From: Antilocapra americana
Lineage: Eukaryota; Chordata; Mammalia; Artiodactyla; Antilocapridae
Direction: 5' to 3'
Assembly (NCBI GenBank): GCA_007570785.1
Contig: ML662442.1
Coordinates: 33,031,909-33,095,908 of the forward strand
DNA length: 64,000 bases
Positions 12,598 to 23,761 of this stretch are shown here, piece after piece. The translations under genes were made by a program, and so were the position numbers. Under the pieces are notes generated by a model. That model was not told the DNA's origin. It ran no database searches and saw only the letters and a list, made by a program, of their open reading frames with translations. How positions within the stretch are numbered: the first letter of the stretch is position 1; each line of letters starts with the position of its first letter.

Positions 12598-12747
12598 GAT
12601 ATATATGCTACCATATGTAAAATAGATAGTTATTGGAAAGCTGCTGTACAGCATAGGGAGATCAGCTTGGTGCTCTGTGATGACCTAGAGAGGTGGGATG
12701 GGCATGGGATAGGAGGGAGGCTAAAAAGGGAGGGCAGATATATATAT

Positions 12748-12880
12748 GGAATTCTCCAGGCCAGAATACTGGAGTGGGTAGCCATTCCCTCCTCCAGGGG
12801 ACCTTCTCAAACCAGGGGTCAAACCCAGTTCTCCCACATTGCAAGCAGATTCTTTGCCAGCTGAGCCACAAGGCAAGCCC
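12748..12880 (-). mobile_element. Bov-tA SINE, 3'-truncated, next to a CA repeat
   Basis: Contains only the head and first body part in antisense, from ggaattctccaggccagaat to gccacaaggcaagccc. It sits inside the L1 3' UTR and is followed directly by the CA microsatellite. Confidence 0.9.
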
Positions 12881-12888
12881 ACACACAT

Positions 12889-12925
<37 letters not shown>
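12881..12925. repeat. (CA)n microsatellite
   Basis: About 45 bases of CA repeat with one imperfection (cataaacaca) near its start. It abuts the head of the truncated Bov-tA and the remaining L1 3' end. Confidence 0.95.
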
Positions 12926-12926
<1 letters not shown>

Positions 12927-13130
12927 CCATTCACTTTGTTGTACAGCAGAAACTAACACAACCGTGTAAAGCAATTATATTCCAATAAAAATTAAGTAAA
13001 TAAACTTGGTCCCTGCTTCACAAGATATGAATTCTCCAAATAATCTATCTTAATAAAAAAAAGAAAAATTCTGAAGAAAAACAAACAAGCAAAATTACCT
13101 AGTGTAGAGTTTTACCATACTTTATTCTGA

Positions 13131-13303
13131 GGGCTTCCCTGATGCTCAGAAGGTAAAGAATTGACCTGTAATGCAGGAGACCTGTATTTGATCCCTGGGT
13201 TGGGAAAATCTCTTGGAGAAGAGAATGGCTACCAACTCCAGTATTCTTGCCTGGAGAACCCACAGGGACAGAGGAGCGTGGCAGGCAACAGTCCATGGCG
13301 TAG
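13131..13303 (+). mobile_element. Bov-tA SINE with target-site duplication
   Basis: Sense copy starting gggcttccctgatgctcag and stopping at cagtccatggcgtaga, before the final cgactgagcgac portion. Related words accatactttattctga (about 13114-13130) and atcatactttattttag (about 13310-13326) flank it and look like a duplicated target. Confidence 0.92.
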
Positions 13304-13326
13304 ATTTCTATCATACTTTATTTTAG

Positions 13327-14204
13327 AAAGCTTCAAAGGTACTTTTAAAGAGCAAACAGGGTTGGGAGCTTCACTTCTTAGGTAGGTTGTTATACAAAAG
13401 TTTGAGTTCAGAATTAAAGACAGAATGAAATTAAGCTCTCCAGAGATTGCACAAGTAAGGATATTCTCTTCTGACACTGAAATAGTCTACTTATATTAAA
13501 GCCACCTATTTTGTGGATAATCAAAAACATCTTACTGTTCTTATTTGTGAAGCACTTTTTAAATTGTCTTTATAAATCTGAGTCTGTCCTGTTTTGTTAT
13601 TTTACCAAAATTCAGGCCTTGACATATTTTTACCTCTTGTATACTCTGTTGGCAATCCCTGGAAATGCTCTGGAGTTAAATCATGATTCTCAGGTGTATT
13701 GTTTGGTTCTTTCATTTCTCATATTTATGGATAAATCTGATAACTGCACCATTTGTTTCTTCATCAAAATTGCTAACAATCATGTTTAGGTCAGAATAGA
13801 GAGCAGAGTACATAGAAGGAGATGGCACAGTATCCAATTACTCCATCAGCATCTCTCAGGCCCCAAAACACCTAAACCATTCTTATTTAGAACTGAAACA
13901 TAACTTATTTACAACAGTGAATGGAAAAGCCCAAATGTACATTTGTTCAATTATGGTAATAAATTCTTTTAAAGGTTGACAAAGGCTATTTTCAGCAAGT
14001 GGAGTTAAAAGACATTGATATGGGACTTTCCAGAGAACTGTATCCTAGCACAAAAAATGTAAATGATCCACTGAAAACTAGCACATGCCACTTATTCATT
14101 GGGGTCACTGGAAATGTCAATATAAGCAAAAAGAAATGGAAGAAACTTCAGTTTGTGCAATTTTATAGCAAATCACCTCACATATTAAAGACTAATTACA
14201 AAAG
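13327..14204. other. Unassigned sequence
   Basis: No recognised repeat. The frames at 13511-13789 (92 codons) and 13999-14211 (70 codons) lack any motif I know. Neither has an upstream promoter-like context or convincing splice sites. Confidence 0.5.
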
Positions 14205-14325
14205 CAAATGAAAGAAGTAAATAAATGACTTACTGAAAGTTACATATATCTAAATAGTGGCAGAATTAAAATCATGACCCAGTTATACTGACTCAGTCAC
14301 TATTTTTTTCACTACACTAATAGTC
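14205..14325 (+). mobile_element. MIR SINE fragment
   Basis: Follows the MIR core in order: aaataaatgacttactgaaa, gttacatatatctaaatagt, ggcagaattaaaatcatgac, then actgactcagtcac and ttcactacacta. These correspond to the consensus stretches on aacttgcccaaggtcac, agtggcagagctgggatt, ctgactccaaag and ccactac. It is heavily diverged. Confidence 0.7.
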
Positions 14326-14928
14326 AAACAAATCTTAATGGGTCTATGACAGTAAGCAAATCAGTGATAAATTTAAATCTACAACCAAATATCCATTGGC
14401 TAATGTTTAATGGTGTCCTAATATATATTATGCCTACTTTCATTTATAATCCAACTTCATTTAAATTTCTATCTTAGAGATACCCACAATCACAGGATAA
14501 AATCATGTATGTTATTGCATTTGCAAATACCGTAACAAGAAGCTATAATTAGGATAAGAACAATCCTCTTAACCTTCCCCTGAACAAAATGTAAACACCT
14601 ACTTTTCTGACTTGCTTGATAAACAGACGCCCTTTAGAGAGTGTGTTTTGGAAAGCCTCTTTGCAGTAAGATTAGCAAATACCTTTGCTTGAAAACATGT
14701 GTATGGTACAGCATTGAAATACAAATTAATTATTTTCTACCTACCACTAGCCAGAAGCTGTACTGTTAATTAACCAGCTGAACTCCAGGATCCCTTTGCT
14801 ACTGATCACTGAAGAGTTCATCACAAATGTTAAAAAAAATCTCAGGATAAGCAAACTCTAGAGCACTGCTACTTAGAGAAGAAGACAGAAGTCCATCTGA
14901 TTGGGATTTTAAAATTCAAGTACAAACA

Positions 14929-15450
14929 TTTACAATAGCTAAGACATGGAAACAACCTAGATGCCCATCAACTGATGAATAGATAAGAAAGCTGTGGTAC
15001 ATATACACAATGGAATATTACTCAGCATTAAAAAAAATTCATTTGAAGCAATTCTACTCAGATGGACGAAACTGGAGCCCATTATCCAGAGTGAAGTAAG
15101 CCAGAAGCAAAAACAACAATATAGTATATTAACACATATATATGGAATTTAGAAAGACAGTAACGAGAACCCAACATGGGAGACAACAAAAGGAACGCAG
15201 ATGTATAGAATAGACTCGTGGACTTTGTGGATGAGGGTAAGGGTGGGATGATGTGGGAGAAGGGCATTGAAGCATGTTAATTGTCATGTGTCTAATCAAT
15301 CGCCAGCCCAGGATTGATGCTCGGGACTGGTGCAGCGAGATTTCCCGGGGGGGAGGGAGGAGGGAGGGGGGACCTGGAGGGGAAGCATATGTAAACCCAT
15401 GGTGATATCATGACATTGTATGGCAAAAACAATAATAAAAAAAAGAAAAA
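14929..15450 (+). mobile_element. L1_BT-type LINE, 5'-truncated, with perfect 18-bp target-site duplication
   Basis: A young-looking ruminant L1 3' end. It covers the last part of ORF2 (acaatagctaagacatggaa, ggtacatatacacaatggaa), the 3' UTR (gtgaagtaagccagaagcaa, gggtgggatgatgtgggaga), a G-rich tract, and the end atggcaaaaacaataataaa followed by poly(A). The 18-base word aaaattcaagtacaaaca occurs at both 14911-14928 and 15451-15468 and defines the insertion exactly. At about 520 bp it is far short of a 6-8 kb full-length L1 and cannot move on its own. Confidence 0.95.
15347..15371 (+). other. G-quadruplex-prone tract in the L1 3' UTR
   Basis: At least four G runs of three or more separated by one to four bases fit the usual quadruplex pattern on the + strand. 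The equivalent tract occurs in the related copies at 52147-52170 (+) and, as C runs, at 44082-44107 (copy on the - strand). G-rich 3' UTR tracts are a known feature of mammalian L1s. Confidence 0.75.
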
Positions 15451-15468
15451 AAAATTCAAGTACAAACA

Positions 15469-17021
15469 AAATGAAGAGTATGTTCCTGGGGAGATGCATT
15501 GTCACATGCATTTGCAGAGGGATGCCCTGACATTTAGGAGAAGGATATCTCAGTGTCATGAAAATAAGTTAGTGCAATAAGCTCATGGTCACTTATCGTG
15601 TAAGGCTGTTAGCTAAGTCAAGGACAGATACAAGTCCTCTGCCTTCTCCTGGTGCCTTGAGCAATATTCCCTACAATGTTAAATTTAAACTACTAATTTC
15701 CAGTTTTTCAGAAAAGATTATGCAGCCATTTTGTTTTAAACAGAGAGCTACATTGAAAAAAACCAAGTAAACGACAAAATCATGTAAGCGATTACCAGGT
15801 AAGATACCAAGGCCGCTGCTCCTGAGAAGAATGCATTTCAGATCTCTTAGTGTCAGGTTTCTCAGGCAGCTAAGAAGTAGACAAGGCTGTTCTCAAAGCC
15901 AAGTGGGTGTTCATAGGACCCTCACAAGTCTTCTAAGGAAAGAGTCATATTAACATCTGATTTCAGCCATGTGGAGCTTCTGCCTGACATAGTTGAGGTC
16001 TAGAGAAATAAGGACCCCATAGGTCAGTTCACTGGAAGGGGAGGGGAGGGGGCAGGCAGGTCACTAACCTGTTCTAACTCTCTACAACTTCACTTTCTCA
16101 TAGGTTCGCCTACAAATCTAATTCATAAATTCCCAAGCCAAGCCTCTTATTTATATACTTCCAATAATATTAGTTTCTGGCCACCCACCTGCAATGCTCA
16201 ACGTTCCTCCTATGTACCGAAATTCTACTCATTATTCAAAGACAGATTTCAAAATAGATCTGCTTTTCAATCTTGTTCTAAATACTATGACCCATGTTGG
16301 TCTTGCCACTCAAGCCACAAGACATAATTTCAACACTGTCACTCCTCTGGCCTTATGTATTGTTATCAGTGAATATTTGTGTGGGTCATTCTTTTCTGCT
16401 ATAGAGCAATCAGGCATGTGCTTTGTAACATTGGAAGCTCTGTTTCAGGTTGCTTTTTTCACTCCAATGTGCTTATATTTTACAAGGGAAGAAAATCTCT
16501 CTTATTGTATGAGTTCAATGAAACTTTGTGAGCTGACTTATAGTATAATTACTGTGCTTAAGCAAGTCTTACTGACAAATCGATTCCCAGTTCCAAATAG
16601 TAACATATAAATGAACTTAAGGAATGCAGCAGATATATAGGTTAAAAATTATATGTATTTTCCCAATACAAGAAAACAAGCTGAAAACCTAAAAATCACA
16701 TAGTATCATATTTTAAAAGTATAAAATTGAATAGGGAGCTAAGTTTTTCTTATTCATTTTGTCTTCTGCAAATATAGAGAGCATCAAGAATTCTGGCAAC
16801 GTATTCTTTTCAATTCCTTGGGCAAAGCAACTCACGGTTATTCCCACTCACATGGTATGTGTGAACCTGCCTTTCCTAGAAATATTTGTGGAAGATATCA
16901 CTATACATTTTCCAGTTTTTCAATTTAAGAGGAAACTAAACATGTAGGAATGAACATGGAGCTACAGGAATACTGCAATAATTTTAAAATATTCAATTTA
17001 AGAGTAGGTACAATATCAAAT
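15469..17021. other. Unassigned sequence with a possible L2 relic
   Basis: Holds the longest frame of the window (16194-16610, + strand, 138 codons), for which I see no domain, signal peptide or conserved motif. The early part, about 16185-16400, has phrases like aattctactcattattcaaa and actcctctggccttatgta that recall decayed L2 sequence, so the frame is probably chance. A G-rich patch (aggggaggggaggggg) lies near 16038-16053. Confidence 0.4.
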
Positions 17022-17226
17022 ACTGTTGTTTCATTGTTAAGTCATGTCCAACTCTTGTGGGAAACCATAGACTTTAGCCCACCAGGCTCCACTGTCTATG
17101 GGATTTCCCAGGCAAGAATACTGGAATGGGTTGTCATTTCCTTCACCAGGGGAGCTTCCAGACTCAGGGATCCAAACTGTGTCTCCTGCAGGTTGATTCT
17201 TTACCACTGAACCAGCAGGGAAGCCC
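17022..17226 (-). mobile_element. Bov-tA SINE
   Basis: Antisense complete copy ending with ccagcagggaagccc. The flanks contain aatatcaaata before and aaaatcaaaca after, a plausible imperfect target-site duplication. Confidence 0.92.
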
Positions 17227-18045
17227 CACAAAATCAAACACCAGAGATTTACCTGTAATTTTTAGCAATATGTCTTGGCTCTGTATTTACTTTTCACTCA
17301 AAAAATTGTTTTTCTCTGTCTAGCATATTTCATCACATCCTAATTCTGCTATTGTAAGCCAAATACAATGCTGAACTAGTTATCATCCCAAATTAAACAT
17401 GGTTTAACCACTCCAAAGATATATATCATTCAGCAAAACAAAAAATTGTCAAAATGAAGCACTGCAGTGGCTTGCACGGTGCTGCAGTGGTTAGGCACAT
17501 TTACTGTCGCCATCCACACAAAGCATCTGGGAGGATTGTGGATTGGTTAAGTGTACTCTCACTCCTACTTGGAAATTTAAGACTACATCTCACCATTATG
17601 CAAAGGAAGTCTTTAATACATTAACAACAGTCAATCTAAAATGCCTCAGAGAGAAAATGCTATAAACACTGAGACTTATATTAAATATGGATGCAACACC
17701 ATTCAAAGTAGAATGCTTTTAAATGTGTATCTGTTATGTCTGTCCTTGTCAGGGATTTGTTACAACAAACATGTCTAAATCATTACAATTTAGAGTGATA
17801 TCATCGATTAATCATAATTTTGCAACACCATAAAAATTTATGTGAGATAATCCTATTCTTCTTTCCTGGAAACCCTCCAAAATTCTGTAAATATTGTAAA
17901 AAGTGTTTACTGGGTCTCCTGGGAAAGAAGGGTCTCATCTGCCTGTGTTTGGTATAAAAATTTCTAAATGATATTTTAGACAGGATGATCAGGTTAATTT
18001 TTCCCATAAATTTGGAAATGATGCTTCTGGCAATCTTTTAGTTAA
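17227..18045. other. Unassigned sequence
   Basis: No repeat or gene recognised. The stretch at 17455-17545 is slightly GC-richer than its surroundings but carries no feature I can name. Confidence 0.5.
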
Positions 18046-18049
18046 AAAG

Positions 18050-19540
18050 AAAAAAAATTAAATGTCTCCACTCTCACGTCTGTTCCTCCCCTTTCACTCA
18101 GTCCACAGCTTGCTCCAGCCTGGCTGCCCTACTATTTACTGTCACCAGAGTCTTCTTAGGCCCCCAACAGTCACCAGTGCCAAGCTGTCACCTCCTTCCT
18201 GTGTTTAGCCCACTGCATTACTTAGCAATAGTCAAACAGTTACCATCTCCCTCTCTCTTGCAAATCTCCTCTCTCCAATCCTCTTGAATTTTCAATTACC
18301 CATTAGCCAGTTCCTTTTAGTATCCTATCCTGGGTGATCGTCCTCAACCAGACTTCTGATATCTACGTGTTATTCAGATTCAATTTCTGGCTTTGCACTA
18401 CACTGTCATCTACCTCCCACTGTAATGAAATTTCCACAAATCCATGTTATTCACTATTATATACCCCATGCCAACAATAAGATCTACTCAACATATATGT
18501 AACGTTATTAGATTTGCCCATCCCCATGGATTTAAAGTTCATCTGTATTCTAATGAGTCCGAGATGTATATTTTAAGGCTGGATCACTCTCTGAGCAACA
18601 GACTTACAAATGCTACTCTTACTTTATCTATCCTTTAAATGTCACAGACTTTTAAACTTGGTAAGTATTAACATAAAACATGAATTCTTGATTTGGCTCA
18701 ACAAGTTACTCCCAATTTTCTCCTATCTGAGGAAATGGCATAACCATCTATCCTGCTGCTAGATCTGGAAATTACTATACATAACCTTTGAAATATTTCA
18801 TTTGTTCAACCTCATGTCTAATACCTCAGACAACTCGGTCACTTCAACCTTCAACATTAATGCACATTTACCCCCTGGTGTTCACAGCCATAATTACTAC
18901 CTAACACCAGCATCTCTTGTCTAGCCTATTGAATAGTCTCCTAATTTTTAGATATTAAGGAAACGCTAGAGAGGGTCAATTTAAGATGATAGGACTGAAA
19001 ATCCCCAAGAAATTCTGGGCTGAAATACAAATCTGAAGTAAAGAATTCAAGTCAATTTGATCTTGATTCCTTACCCCAGCCTCCCCACTTTCTGGATCAA
19101 GCTCACTCTCACAATGCTGCCAATTTATTTCTACATAATAACAAAAGCTTTATTTAAGTATATGAATATATATCAGATTATATGAATACCACATGAAAAA
19201 TGTATGGGATTTCCATTGCACATAGGATAAAATTCTTATTTATTGTTATGTTGGAAAAGTATATCAATGCCTAGATTATATCCTCTTCTATTTCCCATTC
19301 TTCCTGCTATATACTAAGTCCCTGAAAATCAGTTTTGGTTTGATTTGTCTTTCTTAACTGCCAAGTTCTTTCTCACCTTTGGGCTTTGTCCATTTGTTCC
19401 CTCTATTAATATCACTCTTTCCACATCTGCCTAAGCTGCTACTTCTCATCATTTCTAGGTCTCATTTCACATGAGACCTAGACCATGTGACCAATGTTTT
19501 TAAAATAGGTCATCTTTGGTTTTTCTATCTCTGCCCTCTG
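18050..19540 (+). mobile_element. L2 LINE fossil
   Basis: A long decayed L2 copy. Ordered phrases track the C-terminal part of the L2 reverse transcriptase ORF and the 3' end. They include ctgctgctagatctggaaat (18751 on), ctcttgtctagcctattgaa and tagtctcctaattttta (18910-18955), then ggataaaattcttatttatt. Further on, cacctttgggctttgtccat and aggtctcatttcacatgaga (19374-19475) complete the series. The frame is destroyed by stops and indels. The part before about 18480 is the least certain. L2 was active before the main placental orders split, so this is one of the oldest layers in the window. Confidence 0.72.
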
Positions 19541-19589
19541 TATGTTCATTAGTAACATATATCAGGTTAACCTTTGTTTGTAATAATTA

Positions 19590-20890
19590 CATTGTTTTTT
19601 TAGTTTTATTGAGGTAGAGTTGAAAGTAAAATTTTAACACTCAAAATGTATGACATGATGATTTGCTATACACATACACTGTGAAAGGATTTCCCTAATG
19701 AGTTGATTAACATTGAGTTCTACTCACTTTGCAAATTTCAATTACAAAATACTGTACTATGAAAACTACAGTCACCATGCTATACACTGGATCTCCAGAC
19801 TTCGTTCACTTAGAACTAAAAATATGTACCCTTTTACCAATCTCTCCCTATTTGCCCCATCTCTTAGCTTCTTTTTCTATGAGTTAAACTCTCTATTTTT
19901 TTAGATTTATAAGTGATGCCAAGTGGTATTTGTCTTTCTCTGTTTGGCTTCTTTCACTTAGCATAATTTGTCCAAGGCCCATTCATATTGTTGTAAACAG
20001 GATTCCTCCCTTTCTGAGACAATGATGATATGAACATCAGAGCACATACATCCCTTTGAGATAATAATTTCATTTCCTTTGGCTATATAACCAAAAGCAG
20101 GATTACTGGACCATATGGCAGTTCTACTTTTAATTTTTTGAGGAATCTATATTTTCTATGATAGTGACTGCACCAGTTTACATTCCCATCAACAGAGCAC
20201 AAGGGTCCCTTTTTCTCCACATTCAATATTTGTATTCCTTGTCCTTTTGATAATAGACATCACACTAGTATAAGATGATATCTCATTGTGGTTTCAATTT
20301 GAATTTCCTCAATAATTAGAGATGCTAAGTATCTTTTCATGTACTTTTTATATGATATACTGTTTTCATATCCTCTTGGGAAAAAAAAGTCTGTTCAGGC
20401 CCTTTGCCCATTTTTAACTGAGTTATTGTTTTGTTTTGTTTTATATTGAGTTACGTAAGTTCCTTGCATAGTTTGGAATATTAACTCTCTAATGGGTTTG
20501 TGATTTGCAAATATTGTCTCCTATTCCATAAGTTGCTTTTTAATTTTGTTGATGGCTTCCTTTGGTGCGCAGAAACTTTCAGTTATATGTCATCCCATTT
20601 GTTTATTTTTGATTTTGTTGCATGTGCTTTTGGTATCAACACCCCAAAAATAAAATAAAACCATTGCCAAGACTAATGTCAAGAAGCTTGCCATCTATAT
20701 TTTCTCCTAGGAATTTTACAGTTTCAAATCTTATGTTCAAGTCCATTTTGAGTTGATTTTTGTCCATGGTATAAGATAGTGATTCAATTTCATGGTTTTG
20801 CATGTGGTTGTCTAGTTTAACCAGCACCACTAACTGAAGAAATTCTTCTTTCCTCATTGTATATATTGTGTGTTTTTCACCAAACCACAA
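19590..20890 (-). mobile_element. L1M-type LINE, 3' end and part of ORF2
   Basis: Antisense L1. It begins with ttagttttattgaggtagag, a typical reverse-complement L1 3' UTR end. Characteristic phrases follow: ggcttctttcacttagcata, ccaaaagcaggattactgga, ccatcaacagagcacaaggg, gatatctcattgtggtttca and ccattttgagttgatttttg. It breaks off at about 20890. Frames along it are short and broken. Confidence 0.88.
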
Positions 20891-21227
20891 ACCCATGAGG
20901 TAAACAAAGTGTCTGGCTTTTCACTATCGTAGAGTATTTGGCACATAGTTATGTAATATTTTGGGAATGAATATATATTTAATCACTGTGTAGTAAAATG
21001 GGTATTATTCACTCATACGAACCTAGTTATTTTTAAACAATAACATTCTAGTCTTTATCAATAACAATAATAAACATTATGTGCATTCCCAAGAGCTGGA
21101 TTCAACATTTATAATCACAATCCCGAAATTCAAACTGAGAAATGCAGATCATCAGCCTCTTCAAAATGGTGCCTGCATGAGGTTTATCAATGTGTGCTTA
21201 ATAATCCTTCATTAGTAAATAGCTAAT
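20891..21227. other. Unassigned spacer
   Basis: Nothing recognised apart from the word agtaaatagctaat at 21214-21227, which is the left target-site duplication of the BovB that follows. Confidence 0.5.
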
Positions 21228-22055
21228 GTCACCCTGCTTATTTAACTTATATGCAAAGCACATCATGAGAAACGCTGGTGTGGAAGAAATATCAATAACC
21301 TCAGGTATGCAGACGACACCACCCTTATGGCAGAAAGTGAAGAAGAACTAAAGAGCCTCTTGATGAAAGTGGCTTAAGGCTCAACATTAAGAAAATTAAG
21401 ATCATGGCATCTGGTCCCATCACTTCATGGCAAATAGATGTGTAAACAGTGTCAGATTTTAATTTTGGGGGCTCCAAAATCACTGTAGATGGTGATTTCA
21501 GCCATGAAATCAAAAGACGCTTATTCCTTGGAAGGAAAGTTATGGACAACCTGGATAGCATATGTAAAAGCAGAGACATTACTTTGCCAAAGGTTCGTTT
21601 AGTCAAGGCTATGGTTTTCGCAGTAGTCATGTATGGATGTGAGAGCTGGACAGTGAAAAAGGCTGAGTGCCGAGAATTGATGCTTTTGAACTGTGGTGTT
21701 GGAGAAGACTCTTGAGAGTTCCTTGGACTGCAAGGAGATCCAACAAGTCCATTCTAAAGGAGATCAGTCCTGGGTGTTCCTTGGAAGGACTGATGTTGAA
21801 GCTGAAACTCCAATACTTTGACCACCTTATGCGAGGAGTTGACTCATTTGAAAAGACCCTGATGATGGGAAGGATTGGGGGCAGGAGGAGAAGGGGATGA
21901 CAGAGGATGAGATGGCTGGATGGTGTCACCGACTTGATGGACATGGGTTTGGGTGGACTCCAGGAGTTAGTGATGGATAAGGAGGCCTGGTGTGCTGTGG
22001 TTCATGGGGTTGTAAAGAGCCGGACACCACAGAGTGACTGAACTGAAGTGAACTG
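21228..22055 (+). mobile_element. BovB (RTE) LINE, 5'-truncated
   Basis: Covers the end of the reverse-transcriptase domain through the 3' end. The RT motif YADD is visible at about 21306-21317 (tat gca gac gac), and the motif ESWTVKKAEC lies at about 21640-21670. A deletion after MKV (21366-21373) and stop codons near 21445 break the frame. The target word agtaaatagctaat (21214-21227) recurs as agtaaataggtgat (22056-22069), fixing both ends. The copy ends in tgaactgaagtgaactg. Confidence 0.96.
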
Positions 22056-22225
22056 AGTAAATAGGTGATATTCAATAAGTGTGTGTTTGATTCATTAAGG
22101 AAAATAGCAGAAGATTCTTCATGTCTTTTTTTTTTTTTCATTACTGTACTGCTTATTATTCCCAGAATTTTTCTGACTCCCGGAATGCAGAAGCTCCATT
22201 CCTGGCATGCTTCTACTCTCTGTGC

Positions 22226-22430
22226 TGTATGTGCTTAATCACTCAGTTGTATCTGACTCTTTTGATCCCAAGGACTGTAGCCCGCCAGGCTCCTCTGTTC
22301 ATGGAATTCTCCAGGCATGAATATTGGATAATCATTCCCTTCTCCTGGGGATCTTCCCAACCTAGGGATCAAACCTGGGTCTCTTGTACCGCAGGCAGAT
22401 TCTTTACCATCTGAGTTACCAGGGAAGCCC
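22226..22430 (-). mobile_element. Bov-tA SINE
   Basis: Antisense complete copy, from tgtgcttaatcactcagttg to gttaccagggaagccc. The tRNA-derived B-box region reads ggatcaaacctgggtctctt in antisense. Confidence 0.94.
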
Positions 22431-22439
22431 AATGTGGAT

Positions 22440-23410
22440 ATACATAGATTCAAAGAACTCATCACACAGATGCCCCTTCTGAAGAAAATATTTAAGAAAC
22501 TACTCTTCCCAGAGAGTAATAATTCAGAATGGACTTCTCAAAATAGGAATAGATGAGAAGGAAGGGAAATAGTATTAATCAATAAATGCAGATTTGATAG
22601 GTGATAATTAGATATAAATATGGTTAATAATCTATGTATATGACATAAATACTAAATAATAATTTTTGAAATAGGGAGAAAACATTGTAGGAAGAAACTA
22701 ATTATAATCTAGAATAAAGACTCCAAAATGTCTCAGCAAAATCATTTGATAGTGGCAAGCAGAAGAGGGAGGGGGACATGTTCTGGGACTTGATGGAAAG
22801 AAGCAATAAGGAAATGGAATCTATGAGTAAATGGAAAGGGCATTATTTTAAAACATTAGTAAACTGAATGTTTGACTATCAGTACTGGGAAGGAGAAGAT
22901 ACTTAGGAATAAAATGAAGAAGTAAAATAAAACTTCCAAAAATGAGAAGAGGGGTGAAGGGAATAAATAACAATTTGATCAATTCAACAAAAGTTGTAAT
23001 AGTAAGAAATAAAAAGTGATACGTATTTAAAAATTAGTGACAAATAAAATCAACTTTGTTATACATTGCATTATGTTAAAATGAATTAAAATTCCCCATT
23101 AAAAGCCAAGTACATTCTTTTTTTTTTTTAATTTTCTTTACATTATCATGTTGGTTTTGCCATACATTGACATGAATCAGCCATGGGAATATACGTGTTC
23201 TGCTTCCAGAACCCCCTTACCACCTCCCTCCATATAAAGTGCAACAAGAGGTTTATGACATTTATAAGTAACACATTTAAAAGGGTAATAAAAGGGCATT
23301 GGAAAAATTAGCTGAACAAATACAAATTTAATAAACAAAAAGAAGGACAAGCAATACTAAGAAGAGAAGGATAGAAAAATATAAAGTGTAGCAGGTTATA
23401 GAATAAAGAG
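22440..23410 (+). mobile_element. Possible old L1-like LINE
   Basis: A-rich sequence whose right half resembles the N-terminal end of L1 ORF2: aaattccccattaaaagcca, then (after a nested young L1 end) caaacaaaaag-type words and acaagcaatactaagaagag. The left half, including ggaaatggaatctatgagta and aatggaaagggcatt, could be the preceding region of the same element. The match is from memory and patchy. Confidence 0.4.
23116..23233 (-). mobile_element. L1_BT-type 3' end fragment
   Basis: A T run is followed by attatcatgttggttttgcc, atacattgacatgaatcagc and a C-rich stretch (acccccttaccacctccctc). This is the reverse complement of the ruminant L1 terminus and covers only about the last 110 bases of the element. 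Confidence 0.85.
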
Positions 23411-23426
23411 GGAATTATATGTGTAG

Positions 23427-23625
23427 TGGGCTCAGATGGTAAAGAATCTGCTTGCAATGCAGGAGACCTGCGGTTCAATCCCTGGGTCAGGGAGATTCCC
23501 TAGAGAAGGGAATAGCAACCCACTCCAGTATTTCTGCCTGGAGAATTCCATGGACAGAGGAGCCTGGCAGGCTACACTCCATGGGGTCACAAAGAGTTGG
23601 ACACAACTGAGTGACTAACACTTCC
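23427..23625 (+). mobile_element. Bov-tA SINE lacking its first bases
   Basis: Begins gtgggctcagatggtaaaga, so part of the gggcttccctggtgg head is missing, and ends gagtgactaacacttcc. It lies immediately upstream of the TG microsatellite. Confidence 0.93.
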
Positions 23626-23634
23626 ACTTTCTTT

Positions 23635-23636
<2 letters not shown>

Positions 23637-23680
<44 letters not shown>

Positions 23681-23690
23681 NNNNNNNNNN

Positions 23691-23743
<53 letters not shown>
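23637..23743. repeat. (TG)n microsatellite ending in a CG run, with an assembly gap
   Basis: At least 88 bases of TG (excluding the N run) end in gcgcgcgcgc. It sits between two same-strand Bov-tA copies. Ten N bases interrupt it, so its true length is unknown. Confidence 0.98.
23681..23690. other. Assembly gap (10 N)
   Basis: Ten N bases inside the TG repeat mark sequence that could not be resolved. The count is probably a placeholder rather than a measured length. Confidence 0.99.
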
Positions 23744-23745
<2 letters not shown>

Positions 23746-23761
23746 ATGCACACATGCGCAG

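Larger units (their letters stand above)
11691..13000 (+). mobile_element. L1 LINE 3' end, interrupted by SINEs
   Basis: Several pieces of one L1 3' region occur in order. First come aattaggtcccacttgttta and gtcaaagagtgttctgccca, then aagatgtggtacatatgtac and gagtaaagtcagtcagaaag, and then (after nested SINEs) gctgctgtacagcataggga. The copy closes with gttgtacagcagaaactaac and ttccaataaaaattaa, the polyadenylation-signal end. Three Bov elements and a CA repeat sit inside it. There is an internal deletion between the ORF2-side piece and the 3' UTR near 11800. Confidence 0.85.

Noticed and set aside
16194..16610. 138-codon open frame, the longest in the window
   Set aside because: No domain, signal sequence, splice context or codon bias. 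It overlaps a possible L2 relic, and this length is expected by chance in 64 kb of six-frame AT-rich DNA.
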